64,000 nt of DNA from assembly GCA_036936605.1 (NCBI GenBank), contig JAUPFV010000002.1:314232893-314296892 (forward strand), in the 5' to 3' direction. A program made the position numbers and the translations under genes. Positions 10,440-21,073 of the stretch are shown here, piece after piece. The DNA comes from Limnanthes douglasii subsp. nivea. Taxonomy: Eukaryota > Streptophyta > Magnoliopsida > Brassicales > Limnanthaceae. The notes below the pieces were generated by a model. That model was not told the origin of the DNA. It searched no databases and worked only from the letters and a program-made list of their open reading frames with translations. The first letter of the stretch is position 1; every line of letters starts with the position of its first letter.

Positions 10440-11900
10440 TTCACACGTTCACTCTAAGTAAACTTTGAGGTGCTCAATATTCCAAGGGTGGGGAAGATCT
10501 ATTTCTTTATTATCTTTTAATCTGTACATCCCCGACTTTATCTTCTTGCTTACCATGTACGAACCCTCCTAATTTTGAGCTAACTTTCCCAGTCTTTTTT
10601 TTAAGAAGGAAGAATTTCCTTAGAACTTTATCCCCAACTTTGAATTCTTTTCTTCTGACTTTAGATGCATACCAGCTCTTCATTAGAGTCTGATATTGTA
10701 AAGAGTTTAGTTGCACCCTTCTTCTCTTTTCTTCTATTAGATCCAACCCGGTACACTTTCCTTTGTCATTGGCCTTTTCGGAATACTCGCTTAACATGTA
10801 TCATGGAAACATAGTTTCAGATGGTACTACCGAATCCATTCCATAAACAACTGTGAAGGGCGACTACATTCGTTGCGGTCTGAGGAGTGGTCATGTAAGC
10901 CCATAAAACTTCTTGTAGGTAATCCGGGAATATTTTAGCCTTACCCTCTAGATTCTTCCTTAGCCCATCTAAGATTATCTGATTAGTTACTTCGACCTGG
11001 CCATTCTCTTGAGGGTGGAAGGGGACTGAGAAGCATTGTTGTATCCCTTTGGAAGCACTAAAATCTCGCATCTCACTGTTATCTAACTGCGGGCCATTAT
11101 CCATCGTAATTTTCTTTGATACCCCAAAGTGGCAACAAATGTTAGAGATGATAAACCTGATCACATATTTCGCTCTGGTTCCTGCTAAAGGCTCAACCTC
11201 TACCCACTTGGAAAATTAATCCACCGCAACACTAATCGTTTTGCAACCTCCTGAAGTCATCGGGAGTGGTCCGACTAGATCGATAACCCATCCATCAAAT
11301 GGCAGAGACTCTGATATCGATTTGAGGGGAACACCGGGCATATGGATCGAGTTAGCAAATTGTTGGCAAGTGTCACATTTTTTTACTAACTTTTTTGCGT
11401 CCGACGAGATGGTCGGCCAATAATAACCAGCCATGAGTACTCTTCGTATCAACGTTTTATAACAGTAGTGCACTGACCATTCCCCATCATGTAGCTCTGA
11501 AAGTATCAGTTGTGACTCGTCTCTCCCCAAACAACAAAGTAAAGGCGAGTTAAAAGATTTCTTATGCAATACATCTCCGAGTACCACATACCCATATGCC
11601 TTGAATCGTGTTCTTTTGGCCATTACTTTATCAATTCGTAATATATCATGAACTAAGAACTATTGTGTCTCACTTCTCTAATCGATCACTATAGTTGTAG
11701 ATATTTGGAACCACTAGATACCTCCTTCAACAAATTCGGATCCCTTTACAATTGATGGACTTTCTTGGATAACTATCCATGGGTCCTCCTCTAACTAAGA
11801 TACCTTGGCCAAAGAATCAGCCACTAAATTCCCTGCCCTATGAACATGTTCGAATCTGACGTCCTCAAAATATAAGATTAAAGCGTTCAAAACCCCCTAA
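10440..11900 (-). pseudogene. pol tail of Tat element C (end of RNase H region, integrase)
   Basis: Minus-strand integrase with zinc region (CDTC near 11375), the core with 'IDLVGPLP' and the TDNG equivalent MDNG, the intact 'GQVEVTNQ' segment, and the C-terminal part (10797-10510). A linker and a second-RNase-H trace extend to about 11900. Frameshifts and a stop after 'VAVD' break it. It is closest to element D (57640-58900). RT and gag are missing because the duplicated block ends at 11930. Confidence 0.85.
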
Positions 11901-11937
11901 TTGAGGTTGATTGAAGGATTAAACAAATATGGTGAAG

Positions 11938-12850
11938 GATTATACCAGGTTGTGGCATCATCGATTTGGGCATTTAAGTGAGAAGGGACTCACTGAACTA
12001 AGTAAACAAATGTTATTAAATGATAGAATGATTTAAAAATTTAGTTGCTGTGAAATTTTTGTATTAGGTAAGATAAAGAGGGTGAAGTTTATGCCAAACA
12101 ACCAGACATCCAATGGAGTACTTAATTATGTTCATTCAGACATTTGGGGTCCAGCACGGGAACCTACCATATATGTTGCAAGGTACTTGATGTCGTTGAT
12201 TGATGACTATTCCACAAAAGTATGGGTTATATTTTTTAATACCAAGGATGAATCATTTCCTTTCTTTATGAATCGAAAGAATTTGGAGTATGTAATTAAG
12301 GAGTTCACTATCTATTGTACAAAGCTTGGCACTACTAGATCAAACTGTTACCGTGACTCTCTAACATAATGGGCTTGCTCGTATGCCTCATACAGCTGGT
12401 ATGAGTCGGAGATTCTGGGGATAAGTCGTTACAATGATTGCATATATCATCAATAGGAGTCCATCTTCGGTGCTTAAGTTTCTTTGTTCTTAAGAGGCCA
12501 AGATGGGAAAAAAACCTAAGTTGCAATATTTTTTAGTGTTCAGATGTGCTGCCTACGCACATGTGAAGCAAGATAAGCTTATGCTAAGAGCACTCAAATT
12601 TTTGTTCCTCTGTTATCGGGAATGGGTCAAATGGTATAGGTTGTAATACCTCGAACATTGACGCCAGAAGGCTTTGATAAGTAGGGATGTGGTTTTCAAT
12701 GAAGAGGATATGCCATTTATAAAGGCGGTGGAGACTCAACCTAGTACTTCCAAAAACAAATGTGAAGTTTGATAGGGTCGGATATTGTTGGAAGGGAATT
12801 ATGACAAAATCTGAAGGGGTAATTCAGACCCCTTCTACATCGGAATTTCA
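11938..12850 (+). pseudogene. Ty1/copia integrase fragment (copy 2)
   Basis: Duplicate of 7763-8690 with scattered substitutions and small indels. The main open stretch is 12082-12369, with the same 'YVHSDIWGP' and 'LMSLIDDYSTKVW' segments. It carries a frame change near 12340 that copy 1 does not have, so the two copies have diverged independently. Confidence 0.8.
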
Positions 12851-12879
12851 ATAAACACTAGATTTAAGTGGATAATGAC

Positions 12880-13149
12880 TCATCTGTGTGCCCTTTTTTG
12901 GGCCTCAGAATCTTTAACACTGACCCGTATTGAAGAGCCAACCCTGACGACCAACGGATCCTAAAACAAAATATAAATGCCCCCAACCACCCACATTAAT
13001 TTGGTTGCACTTTCTCTAGACAATTAAATACTATGACACACCTCTATCATCTCTACTCTTTAATTAAAATCTAATATCATATTGAGAAATTACCCAAAAT
13101 ATCCTATGATCATAAATCATCCACACCAAAATGGCAACCACAGTGGGAG
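12880..13149 (+). mobile_element. LTR-like sequence with primer site (copy 2)
   Basis: Duplicate of 8700-8986: TATAAATGC box near 12970, LTR-like end 'ccacacca' at 13128, primer-site-like TGGCAACCACAGTGGGA at 13132-13149. Confidence 0.5.
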
Positions 13150-13159
13150 GCAACAATAC

Positions 13160-14010
13160 CTGAATAGCAAAGTCAAAACTGGTAAAAAGGATAGTTCGGA
13201 TATCGTTAAGATATGGATCTCAACGTGCAGGATGTTTCACATCTGGGAGTTGATGCTCCACTTCCAGGAGTTGAGGGTGTGGCCCATAGAATCCACCATA
13301 CTAGCAACATACTTCTCCACTACTGCAGTTATCTCTTGAGCTTAATTCTGCTTCAGAGAAGTAATTTCATCTTCTTTATCTTTACGAAGCTTATTCAACT
13401 TCTCTTTCTCCTTGGATAGTATAGGTAGTGTGCCTGCATCAGTGACGTGTTGATCCTTCAGAGAATTGATCTCTTTAGAGGTATTGATTTCCAGTTTGGA
13501 GCATTTGGTTTGAAGGTTTTGTTGGGTAGTCTTGGACTGTTCTTACTCGGTTCTCAACTCCTTATTGTTTTTACCTAAAGCCTCAACTTTATGTTATTCG
13601 GATGAAAGGGAGTTCTTCAAGTCTTGACTTGTTGTTCCAAGAGAAGTAGTTTCTTAAGTCTGACCCCTAACTTGTCTTTCTGAATCAACTACTGGCCTAA
13701 TGTAGCCAAAGACTACATAGCTTAAGGTATATTTCTCACTGGACACTTCGAAGGATTCACCATCATAGATCACTGCATTGGCTATGGTGGTTGATTGGGG
13801 AAAGGTCCGATCAAAGTCCTCATTGTCAAACTCGGTGAAATATATATTACCAAGGTCATCCAAGTTAACATCATGTTCAAAATTAGGATGTTCGGCTATA
13901 GGAAGCACCGAGCTAGGAGGGTCAGCTTGAAATTCATCCTGTGAAGGAAGATTAGGTGGAACAGCAGGAGGAGCAGCTGTGGTTCAGAGTATTATCTCTG
14001 ATCCTATTGT
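13160..14010 (-). pseudogene. Antisense-ORF-like coiled-coil frame (copy 2)
   Basis: Duplicate of 9000-9840 with more damage: the open part is only 13908-13654 because new stops interrupt the coiled-coil section. The same acidic segment (NLDDLGNIYFTEF) is recognisable. Confidence 0.5.
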
Positions 14011-14244
14011 GGCTTTCTTCTTTATTTTGTTAATTGTTTGTATGCAGAAACTACTAAAAAAATTTGTTATGTCCAACTTACCTCCTGTTGTGACGATGTT
14101 TTATGCAATTCTTTGTGTTTACCCTAAAAAAATTCTTGTCAGACAAAAAGTTCCTTAGTTAAAAAACGACTCAAATAATTCTGAGTAATGCTTAACCAAT
14201 AACATTTCTTCCCTGACTCATTTTGTCTAATGCTTGTTTTCTTA

Positions 14245-14460
14245 TGATTCAAAAACACAAATTCATAATCCAAACCTCAGTGGAGTGTATTCTGAATTCA
14301 AAAAGATGAATTCTATTGTCTAAACTTTTTGGAGTATGTTTTGAGTTCAAAAATATGAACTTTATGGTCCAAAGGAGTATGTTTTTAGTTCAAAAAGATG
14401 AACTTTCTGGTCTAAACTTTTTTGGAGTATGTTTTGAGTTCAAAAAGATGAAACTTCTAC
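14245..14460. repeat. About 50-bp tandem repeat (copy 2)
   Basis: Same units as 10083-10300 ('gttcaaaaagatgaa', 'ggagtatgttttga'), about four copies, downstream of the pol tail of copy 2. Confidence 0.75.
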
Positions 14461-14599
14461 AAATCATATTAAGAAGACAATGGAATTTTATATATGAGTC
14501 GGCTATTATGGCACCTCATTAAAACCTTCATGCGCCACCAGGGTAGGAAATAGTATGACACTGATACTTACATAAACTGGTAAAGAAAATATTTACAGA

Positions 14600-15033
14600 T
14601 TCACACGTTCACTCTATGTAAACTTTGAGGTGCTCAGTATTCCAAGGGTGGGGAAGATCTATTTCTTTATTATCTTTTAATTTGTACGTCCCCGACTTTA
14701 TCTTCTTGGTTACCATGTACGAACCCTCCCAATTTGGAGCTAACTTTTCCAGTCTTTTTTTTATGAAGGAAGACTTTCCTTAGACTTTATCTCTAACTTT
14801 GAATTCTCTTCTTCTGACTTTTGATGCATACCGGCTCTTCATTAGAGTTTGATAGTGTAAAGAGTTTAGTTGCACCCTTCTTCTCTTTTCTTCTATCAGA
14901 TCCAACCCGGGGCACTTTCCTTTGTCATTGGCCTTTTTGGAATACTCGCTTAACCTGTATCGTGGAAATATAGTTTTTGATGGTACTACCGCATCCATTC
15001 CATAAACAAGTGCGAAGGGCGAGTCCATTCCAC
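14600..15033 (-). pseudogene. Integrase C-terminus of element C (copy 2), truncated
   Basis: Minus-strand frame with 'SPFALVYGMDAVVPSKTIF' and 'LIEEKRRRVQLNSL', matching the end of intact pol (26400-26700). Similarity to copy 1 stops near 15033, where sequence unrelated to pol begins. The stretch 15034-15110 is a short unassigned junction before copia X1. Confidence 0.8.
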
Positions 15034-15109
15034 GGTTCTTATGGTTTCTTTCCGCAAATATTTCTTGTTGCAGATCGGTTAGACAACTACACCGCGCATA
15101 CAATTACTT

Positions 15110-17830
15110 TCTTCTAAAAATCTTTAGGTAGTTTATTATTCTTGAGCATACTTAGCGACATATCAAGAATTTTTCCCTTCTTCCTTTCTGCCAAACTTTT
15201 TTGTTGAAGAAAATTGGAAACTCTCAAGCAACGATGAATTCCATTTGCTTCACAAAAATATTAGAATTTATTGCATATGAATTCTCTTCCTTAGTCAGAT
15301 CTCATGGCTTTAATCTTACTATCGCTCTTCTTTCAATAATTTTTGAAAACTTCTTAAATATTTCCATCCTTTGGATTTCTGTTTCAATAAATATACCCAA
15401 ATTATTCTTGATAATCCTTAATGAAAAATATGAAGTAGTTACTTTTACCTAGAGAGCTCGGCTTTATTGGACCACACACATTAGTTTGACTAGGCTCGAG
15501 AGGTGTCTTGGCTCTTGATTATGAATAATTTGGAAAGGTTTCCCTAAATTTCTTCCCAAAGTTGGTCAGGTTGATTAATAATTAAATAAACAGTAATCTT
15601 CTCACCATTTCTTTGTTTGACAATAACTTTAAAATTCTAAAGTTCAGATGTCCAAATGGAACATGCCATAACCACGATGCAACTTTATAACAAACTTTTA
15701 GACACTTTGCAACAATATTTTAAATATTCATAGAAAACATTATATTCTTTGAGATTTTGTCTTTAGAAATTAAATCTTGATCGTCATCTTGAATACAAAG
15801 ACTATAACTATTCATGTGAATATCATAGACCTTTTCTAGGACTTTTCCCAAACACAAGATGTTGTTTCTGAAGCTAGGTACGTAATAGACATTTAAAAAT
15901 AATTGGTGACTACAATTATTCGCGCGAATAAGAATGTTACAATTTTATTTCACTAATATTTTGGTTTCAGCTCCAAAAGAGACATTTTCACTCACTACTT
16001 TTATGAGCTCTACGAACATGCTTATTTTCACACATATATAGTTGCTTGCACCAGTGTAAAGATACCATGTATTTTTTTACATTCATTAGTATTTTTGAAT
16101 GTTATAAGTAACATATTTTTTCCTCTGTCTTCTCCTCCGCATAGTTGGCCCTCTCCTTAATCTATTGTTGGGACCTATGTATTATGAAGCATAATTTTTG
16201 AACCTTTGATATTAATAGCATTGGAGTTGAGATTCAGCATACCTCGAGTTCAAATTTCTTCTTCCACGACCTAATGTTGAGCTTTCTCATTTTCGCAGTT
16301 GTAGTTGGAATAATTGTTGCCATGACTCTAATCACATCTACGACCATGATTACCACTTCGTTCACGTCATCTACCTGTTACTCGATCATGTTGGTTTCTA
16401 TTATCCCCTTGACTTGCGTGCATATCTTTCAGTTGTACACTGAAGAGTTGTTCAATGATATTTTTATTCTTCTTGTTCTTTTCTTCATAGACTTTTAATG
16501 ATCCTTATAGTTTTTCAATCATCATTTCCTCCTAGTCTTTAATTTCTTCAATCATCACGACGATACGCTAACATTTAGGATCCAACAAACGTAATATCTT
16601 TTTTCTATTACTCACACATCTTCTAATTTCTCACAATTTCTTTTAATTGATTAGAATTGGTTTATAATCTTGAGAAATATTCACCAATGGACTCGGAAGC
16701 TTTCATATGTAAGGATTCAAATTCACCTCTTAACATTTAGTGACGTAACGTTTTCACCTTTTTGAATCATTTGTAAAAGATTTATACCTTCTCTCATGCT
16801 TGTTTGGCGGAAGATGAACTTGAAATATTCTCAGAACCATCATTATTTAATGCTTCATGGATAAAGAAGAGAATTTTTTGGTCTATCTTTCTTGAATCCT
16901 TCAAAGTTGTTTTCTCCTCTTGAGTAAGACTAACTTCATCTTCGGGTTCGTTTAAGCATTTTTCTACGACATTCCATACATCATGCGCTCAAAGGAGAGA
17001 CTTCATTTTGATATTCCAATTGTCGTAATTGTTTTTGTTGAGTGTTGGAACTTGGAAGGATGATATACTATGTGTCATATCTTTCAATATGTTAAAGATA
17101 AAAAAAACTCGGATTGAGTTTGTGGCTCTAATACCACTTCTATAGCAAATAATATGAAACACTCAAACAAATAAAAAACTTTTATGTAGATTGAAAACGA
17201 GGTAATGTTACAAGCCATTCTTATAACTCACACTACAAGAGAAATATTTTTTCCTAACACTCAAGATAATTATCTTATCCTTCTATTTTTGCTATAATTT
17301 TTCTATAATAGTTTATTGTTGGTAGTATTTGTAATGTATAAAATGGTGGCTGGCTTCACTATTTATAGGAAGCTAAGCTTCCAAAACAAGCTAATAAGGT
17401 ATAACTTATAAAACAAGCAAACAAGGTGTGGCTTCCAAACTAAACTAATAAGACGTGGCTTCCAATTTGAAGTACTTATACGAACATTGGAAGTTTTTAC
17501 CAACATTTTGAGCTTATCATTGGAAGTTTTTACGACATTTTTCGAGCTTATAGGCTACCCAATTTGGTGATCAATTCTAAATCACAACTTGGTGATCAAT
17601 ACTTCACAAAAAATAGTATTATACCGTCGGGTCCTTGTTATTATATTACAACTTGGGGATCAATTCTACATCGATTAAATTAAGAAAATGACTTTTGACA
17701 AAGAATGAATTGATCATCAATACATTGATTATATTAATTTGGTCTTCTATATTCATTATATTTAATATTAATTTGGTATTCTATATTAATTTTCATATTA
17801 ATTTGGTCTTCTATATTACTTAGATTATTT
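15110..17830 (-). mobile_element. Ty1/copia element X1, 5' part only
   Basis: Minus strand: 5' LTR (17137 to about 17830), a Met-tRNA-type primer site (17136-17124), gag with frameshifts (about 17090-16100), the GAG-pre-integrase 'LWHVPFGHLNF' segment near 15650, and integrase fragments down to about 15110. RT, RNase H and the 3' LTR are absent. All frames are broken. It is closely related to X2 at 50695-53085. Confidence 0.8.
17124..17136 (-). other. Primer binding site of copia X1
   Basis: On the minus strand TGGTATTAGAGCC, one base from the common plant copia site TGGTATCAGAGC that pairs with initiator Met-tRNA. The paralogous site at 52469-52456 reads TGGTATCCAGAGCC. Confidence 0.8.
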
Positions 17831-18223
17831 ATTAATTAATAGATTTATATATCCCACCCATTTTAGTAATAAAGGAATATATTTTTATGCATAGTGTGAG
17901 AAAACAATTGGGAGCTGCATATTTTCCGAGAGATAAAAATAGCTCTAAGTCTTTTTAGAGATAACTGAGGTGAGAGATAAACACTAAATATAGGTTTTTT
18001 GGGAATTACGAGTGATTTAGTCATTTGTGTTTGAGAGTCTTTGTGCAACATACTTATTGATAAAAAGAGTGTTCGTTTCCAGTGGATGTAGAATTTTTCA
18101 CGATCCGAACCACATTAAATTTTGTCTTGTGAGCTTGGTTTATTATTGATGATCTATTGATGATCTGTAGGTTGGAGAAGAAGATCTCGCCTATAAACCA
18201 GAAAGCAACGAAAGATAAGTTCC

Positions 18224-18751
18224 ATGAAGCTTAACCTAGAAAATTTTGACGAATCTAATGATAAAAAACTATATAGAGTTACGGTTAAGGCTTACATAAT
18301 ATATAAGGGATTGGTTGGTGTTATTGATGATAAATCTACATAAATTTATGATGTGGTATTGTCCACAGCTCACATTGCCCTAATATTGAGCTTGGGAAAT
18401 AAAGTACTACGAGAGGTGTCTGAAGAACCTACAACACTGGTGATATGGAATCAACTGGAGGCGATTTACATGAAGAATTCTTTGGTAAACATATTATATC
18501 TCAAGAAAAATATTTACACGCTTTCTATGTCTAGTAGCACAGAGATCCAAAGGCACCTAGATGACTACAACCGAATCATAGTTGACTTGAATGTAATTGG
18601 TGTGAAGGTGGAGGATGAGGACCAAACAATCATCCTTTTAAGTTTTTCCCAAACTAAGGAGTGTGAACACTTCGTGGACACCATATTCTATGGGAAAAAC
18701 TCACTTATAATGGTCGAAGACAAAAGTTCCTTGAACTTTAAAGATCTTTAA
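18224..18751 (+). pseudogene. copia Y gag
   Basis: ATG at 18224 (MKLNLENFDESN) opens a gag-type frame with one internal TAA at 18341-18343. It then continues to 18751 through a UBN2-like copia gag core with 'WNQLEAIYMKNSLVN', 'LYLKKNIYTLSM' and 'DYNRIIVDL'. The zinc-knuckle part downstream (about 18850-18960) is frame-shifted. Confidence 0.75.
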
Positions 18752-18959
18752 AAAGGTGTTTTGAATGATGACTCCTCAAGGCACGAAACGAATGTAAGAG
18801 ATCGATCAGGCACAAAATATTCTAGGGAGATGAGAAGAATATCGTGGTCAAAGTCTAAAGGGGCTGTTGTGGGTTCAAACATAATCTGTTGGACATGCAG
18901 TCCTAGAGCAAGAAAATAGCCACAACTATTAGAAGATCAAAGCCGACGAATGCTGCAAT

Positions 18960-20110
18960 GGTGTCTGATGATTGTGAGTACGTTGATGGTTTAAGGGCTT
19001 CTTATTCTTGCAGGTATAACGATAAATGGGTGTTTGATACGGGTGCATCATTTCACATAACTTCTAATAAGCATTGGTTTGCATACCTGAGAATGCTTGA
19101 TGGTGGAAGAGTCATCCTTCAGAATGAAAAATAGTTCGACTCAAGTTGTCTACATGACTTGAGAGAGTAACTAACAATTTAAAGTATGTACCCAAAGTTA
19201 AACGTAACTTTTTTTCTATTCGAGTGTTAAATGATGAAGGCTTTGCATATATGGGTGGAGATGGTAGACTTATGGGTCTTAAAAGGCTTCCTTATTGTTA
19301 TGAAAGCCAATAGGACTAATGGTGTGTTAGTTTCTATGGCTCTATAGTAATATGGGTGTGCCTAATATGGCAACGAATTCTACCATTTTGTGGAATCATC
19401 GACTAAGACATTTAATTGAGAATGGACTCAGTAAACTAAGTAAACAAGGGTTGTTAGATGGTACCATGATTCAGAAGTTGAGCTTTTATGAAAGTTGTAT
19501 TAGGTACCCAGCAACCAGACATCCATTGAAGTACTTGATTATGTTCACTCAGACCTTTAAGGTCCAACACGAGAACCTACCATAGGTGCTGCAAAGTACT
19601 TTATGTCGATGATTAATGACTATTCCGGGAAAGTATGGGTTATAATTTTGAATACCAAGGATGAAGCATTTTCTTCTTTTATGAATCACAAGGGTTTTGG
19701 TAGAGAATCAAAACGGGAAAATACTGAAGAAGCTTCAGACTAGTAATGGCTTAGAGTATGTAATCAAGGAGTTCACTAACTATTGTGAAAATCTTGGCAT
19801 TACTAAACACCAAGGAATAATTGGGACTCCACAATATAATGAGCATGTTGGTATGCTTCATACAGCTTGTATGAGTCAGAGATTCTAGGGAGAAGTCATT
19901 ACAATAATTGCATATATCATCAACAAGAGTCCATCTTCGGTACTTAAGTTTATTTTTCCTCAAGATGCCTGGATGGGAAACCTAAGTTGTAACATTTGTG
20001 AGTGTTCGGATGTGTTGTCTACGCACATGTAAAGCAAGATAAGCTTATGCCAAGAGCACTGAAATGTATGTTCCGTTGTCATCCAGAAGGGGTAAAATGG
20101 TATAGGTTTT
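18960..20110 (+). pseudogene. copia Y protease and integrase
   Basis: A protease motif 'WVFDTGASFHIT' near 19030 keeps the catalytic DTGA. The GAG-pre-integrase segment 'LWNHRLRHLIENGLSKLSKQ' lies at about 19390. Integrase follows with 'SMINDYSGKVWV' near 19600 and 'TSNGLEYVIKEF' (19740-19780). Stops and frame changes are frequent. Closely related to the fragments at 7763-8690 and 11938-12850. Confidence 0.75.
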
Positions 20111-20479
20111 GGTACCATAAACATGGACGTTAAAAGACTTTGATAAGTAGGGACATGGTTTTCAATAAAACATACATGCCCTATATGAAGGCGGTGGAGA
20201 CTCAACCTAGTACTGCCGAAAACAGATGTGTAGTTGTTCATGGATCTGATCTACAAAATGAACATAGAGACACTTATTCAAAAGAAGATTTTGGGCCATA
20301 TTCTACTTCACGTCATACATAGGAAGTTCAACCACTGTATGAGTTATTAGATTGGAGAGCAACATGATCCTAAACGTTATGAGCTGGTGCGAGATAGATT
20401 ACAGAGACCAAGCAAACAACCACAGAGATATGGTTTCGCCAATGCAATTTGTTATTCTTTATCTATTGAAATGTAAGGA

Positions 20480-20662
20480 GATGTTAATGAACCTGAAACG
20501 TATCATGATGGTATCAAGAGTAGTAATAAAAAATGGCTCACAACCGCAAAACAAGAACTGAGATTTCTCAAGAAGATGAACACCTGGATTCTTGTGAAGC
20601 AGTCGAAGGGTCATAAACTGGTTGAGAGTAAATGAATATACAAGAAGAAGCTATGTATTCTT
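20480..20662 (+). pseudogene. copia Y reverse transcriptase, N-terminal fragment
   Basis: 'MNTWILVKQSKGHKLVESK' near 20575 corresponds to the usual copia RT start (NxTWxLV...). The frame is interrupted exactly at the TTCTT target site of the intact Tat element. Its continuation is at 30968-31090. Confidence 0.75.
20658..20662 (+). repeat. Target-site duplication TTCTT (left)
   Basis: Five bases before the 5' LTR, identical to 30963-30967 after the 3' LTR. Removing the element and one copy rejoins the copia Y RT reading frame, which confirms both element borders. Confidence 0.93.
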
Positions 20663-20946
20663 TGATAAGGAAAGATATTCCTTAGGGACTTGAGTGTAAT
20701 TAATAAGGGCTAAAATGACAAATTCTGTAATTATAGGATTTAATTACGCTTTAGTAGAAACCTAGGGGTTAAATTGTAAATATATTAATATGTAACCGTT
20801 TTCCTAACTAATTCACCCTGCCTATTTAAGGAGGCTGAAAAGGTTATTTTGACTTATGAAATATTCAGAGGCACTGAACACTTCTAAAAATTCTCTTTGA
20901 AGACTCTTTGTTTTTAATTCTCTCTTTACAACTTAAATTCACACCA
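20663..20946 (+). mobile_element. 5' LTR (284 bp)
   Basis: Starts TGATAAGG, ends TTCACACCA. It contains a TATA-like box 'ctatttaagg' near 20820 about 125 bp before the LTR end, giving a short R-U5. It is the promoter of the genomic RNA. Confidence 0.95.
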
Positions 20947-20949
20947 AAT

Positions 20950-20968
20950 TGGCGCTAGAAGGAGGGGA
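20950..20968 (+). other. Primer binding site
   Basis: After the LTR end and a three-base spacer (AAT) the sequence reads TGGCGCTAGAAGGAGGGG, beginning with TGG for a tRNA CCA end. The tRNA is not assigned. Confidence 0.8.
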
Positions 20969-21073
20969 AGAAGATACCTTGATCAACAGATCAAAAATCG
21001 ACGTCCGAATTCTCGTTTTTAAAGGTTTTTCGTTCGAATTTTCATATTTCGTTTGATTTTTCGCTGTTTGAAG

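Larger units (their letters stand above)
7757..15033. repeat. Tandem duplication of a mosaic block (7757-11930 and 11931-15033)
   Basis: The 3.1 kb at 7757-10868 and at 11931-15033 are near-identical and carry the same odd joins in the same order: copia integrase fragment, LTR and primer site, coiled-coil frame, pol tail. Copy 1 continues with pol to 11930; copy 2 is cut at 15033. Copy 2 starts where copy 1 ends, so this is a direct tandem duplication of a unit of about 4174 bp that was already mosaic. Confidence 0.85.
17850..20662 (+). mobile_element. Ty1/copia element Y, 5' part (split by the intact Tat element)
   Basis: Plus strand: LTR-like leader (about 17850-18160, with a copia-style 'gatccgaaccacattaaa' U5 segment), gag, protease, integrase and the start of RT up to 20662, where the intact Tat element interrupts it. 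The RT frame resumes at 30968 and ends near 31090. No convincing primer site remains after the leader. Confidence 0.75.
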
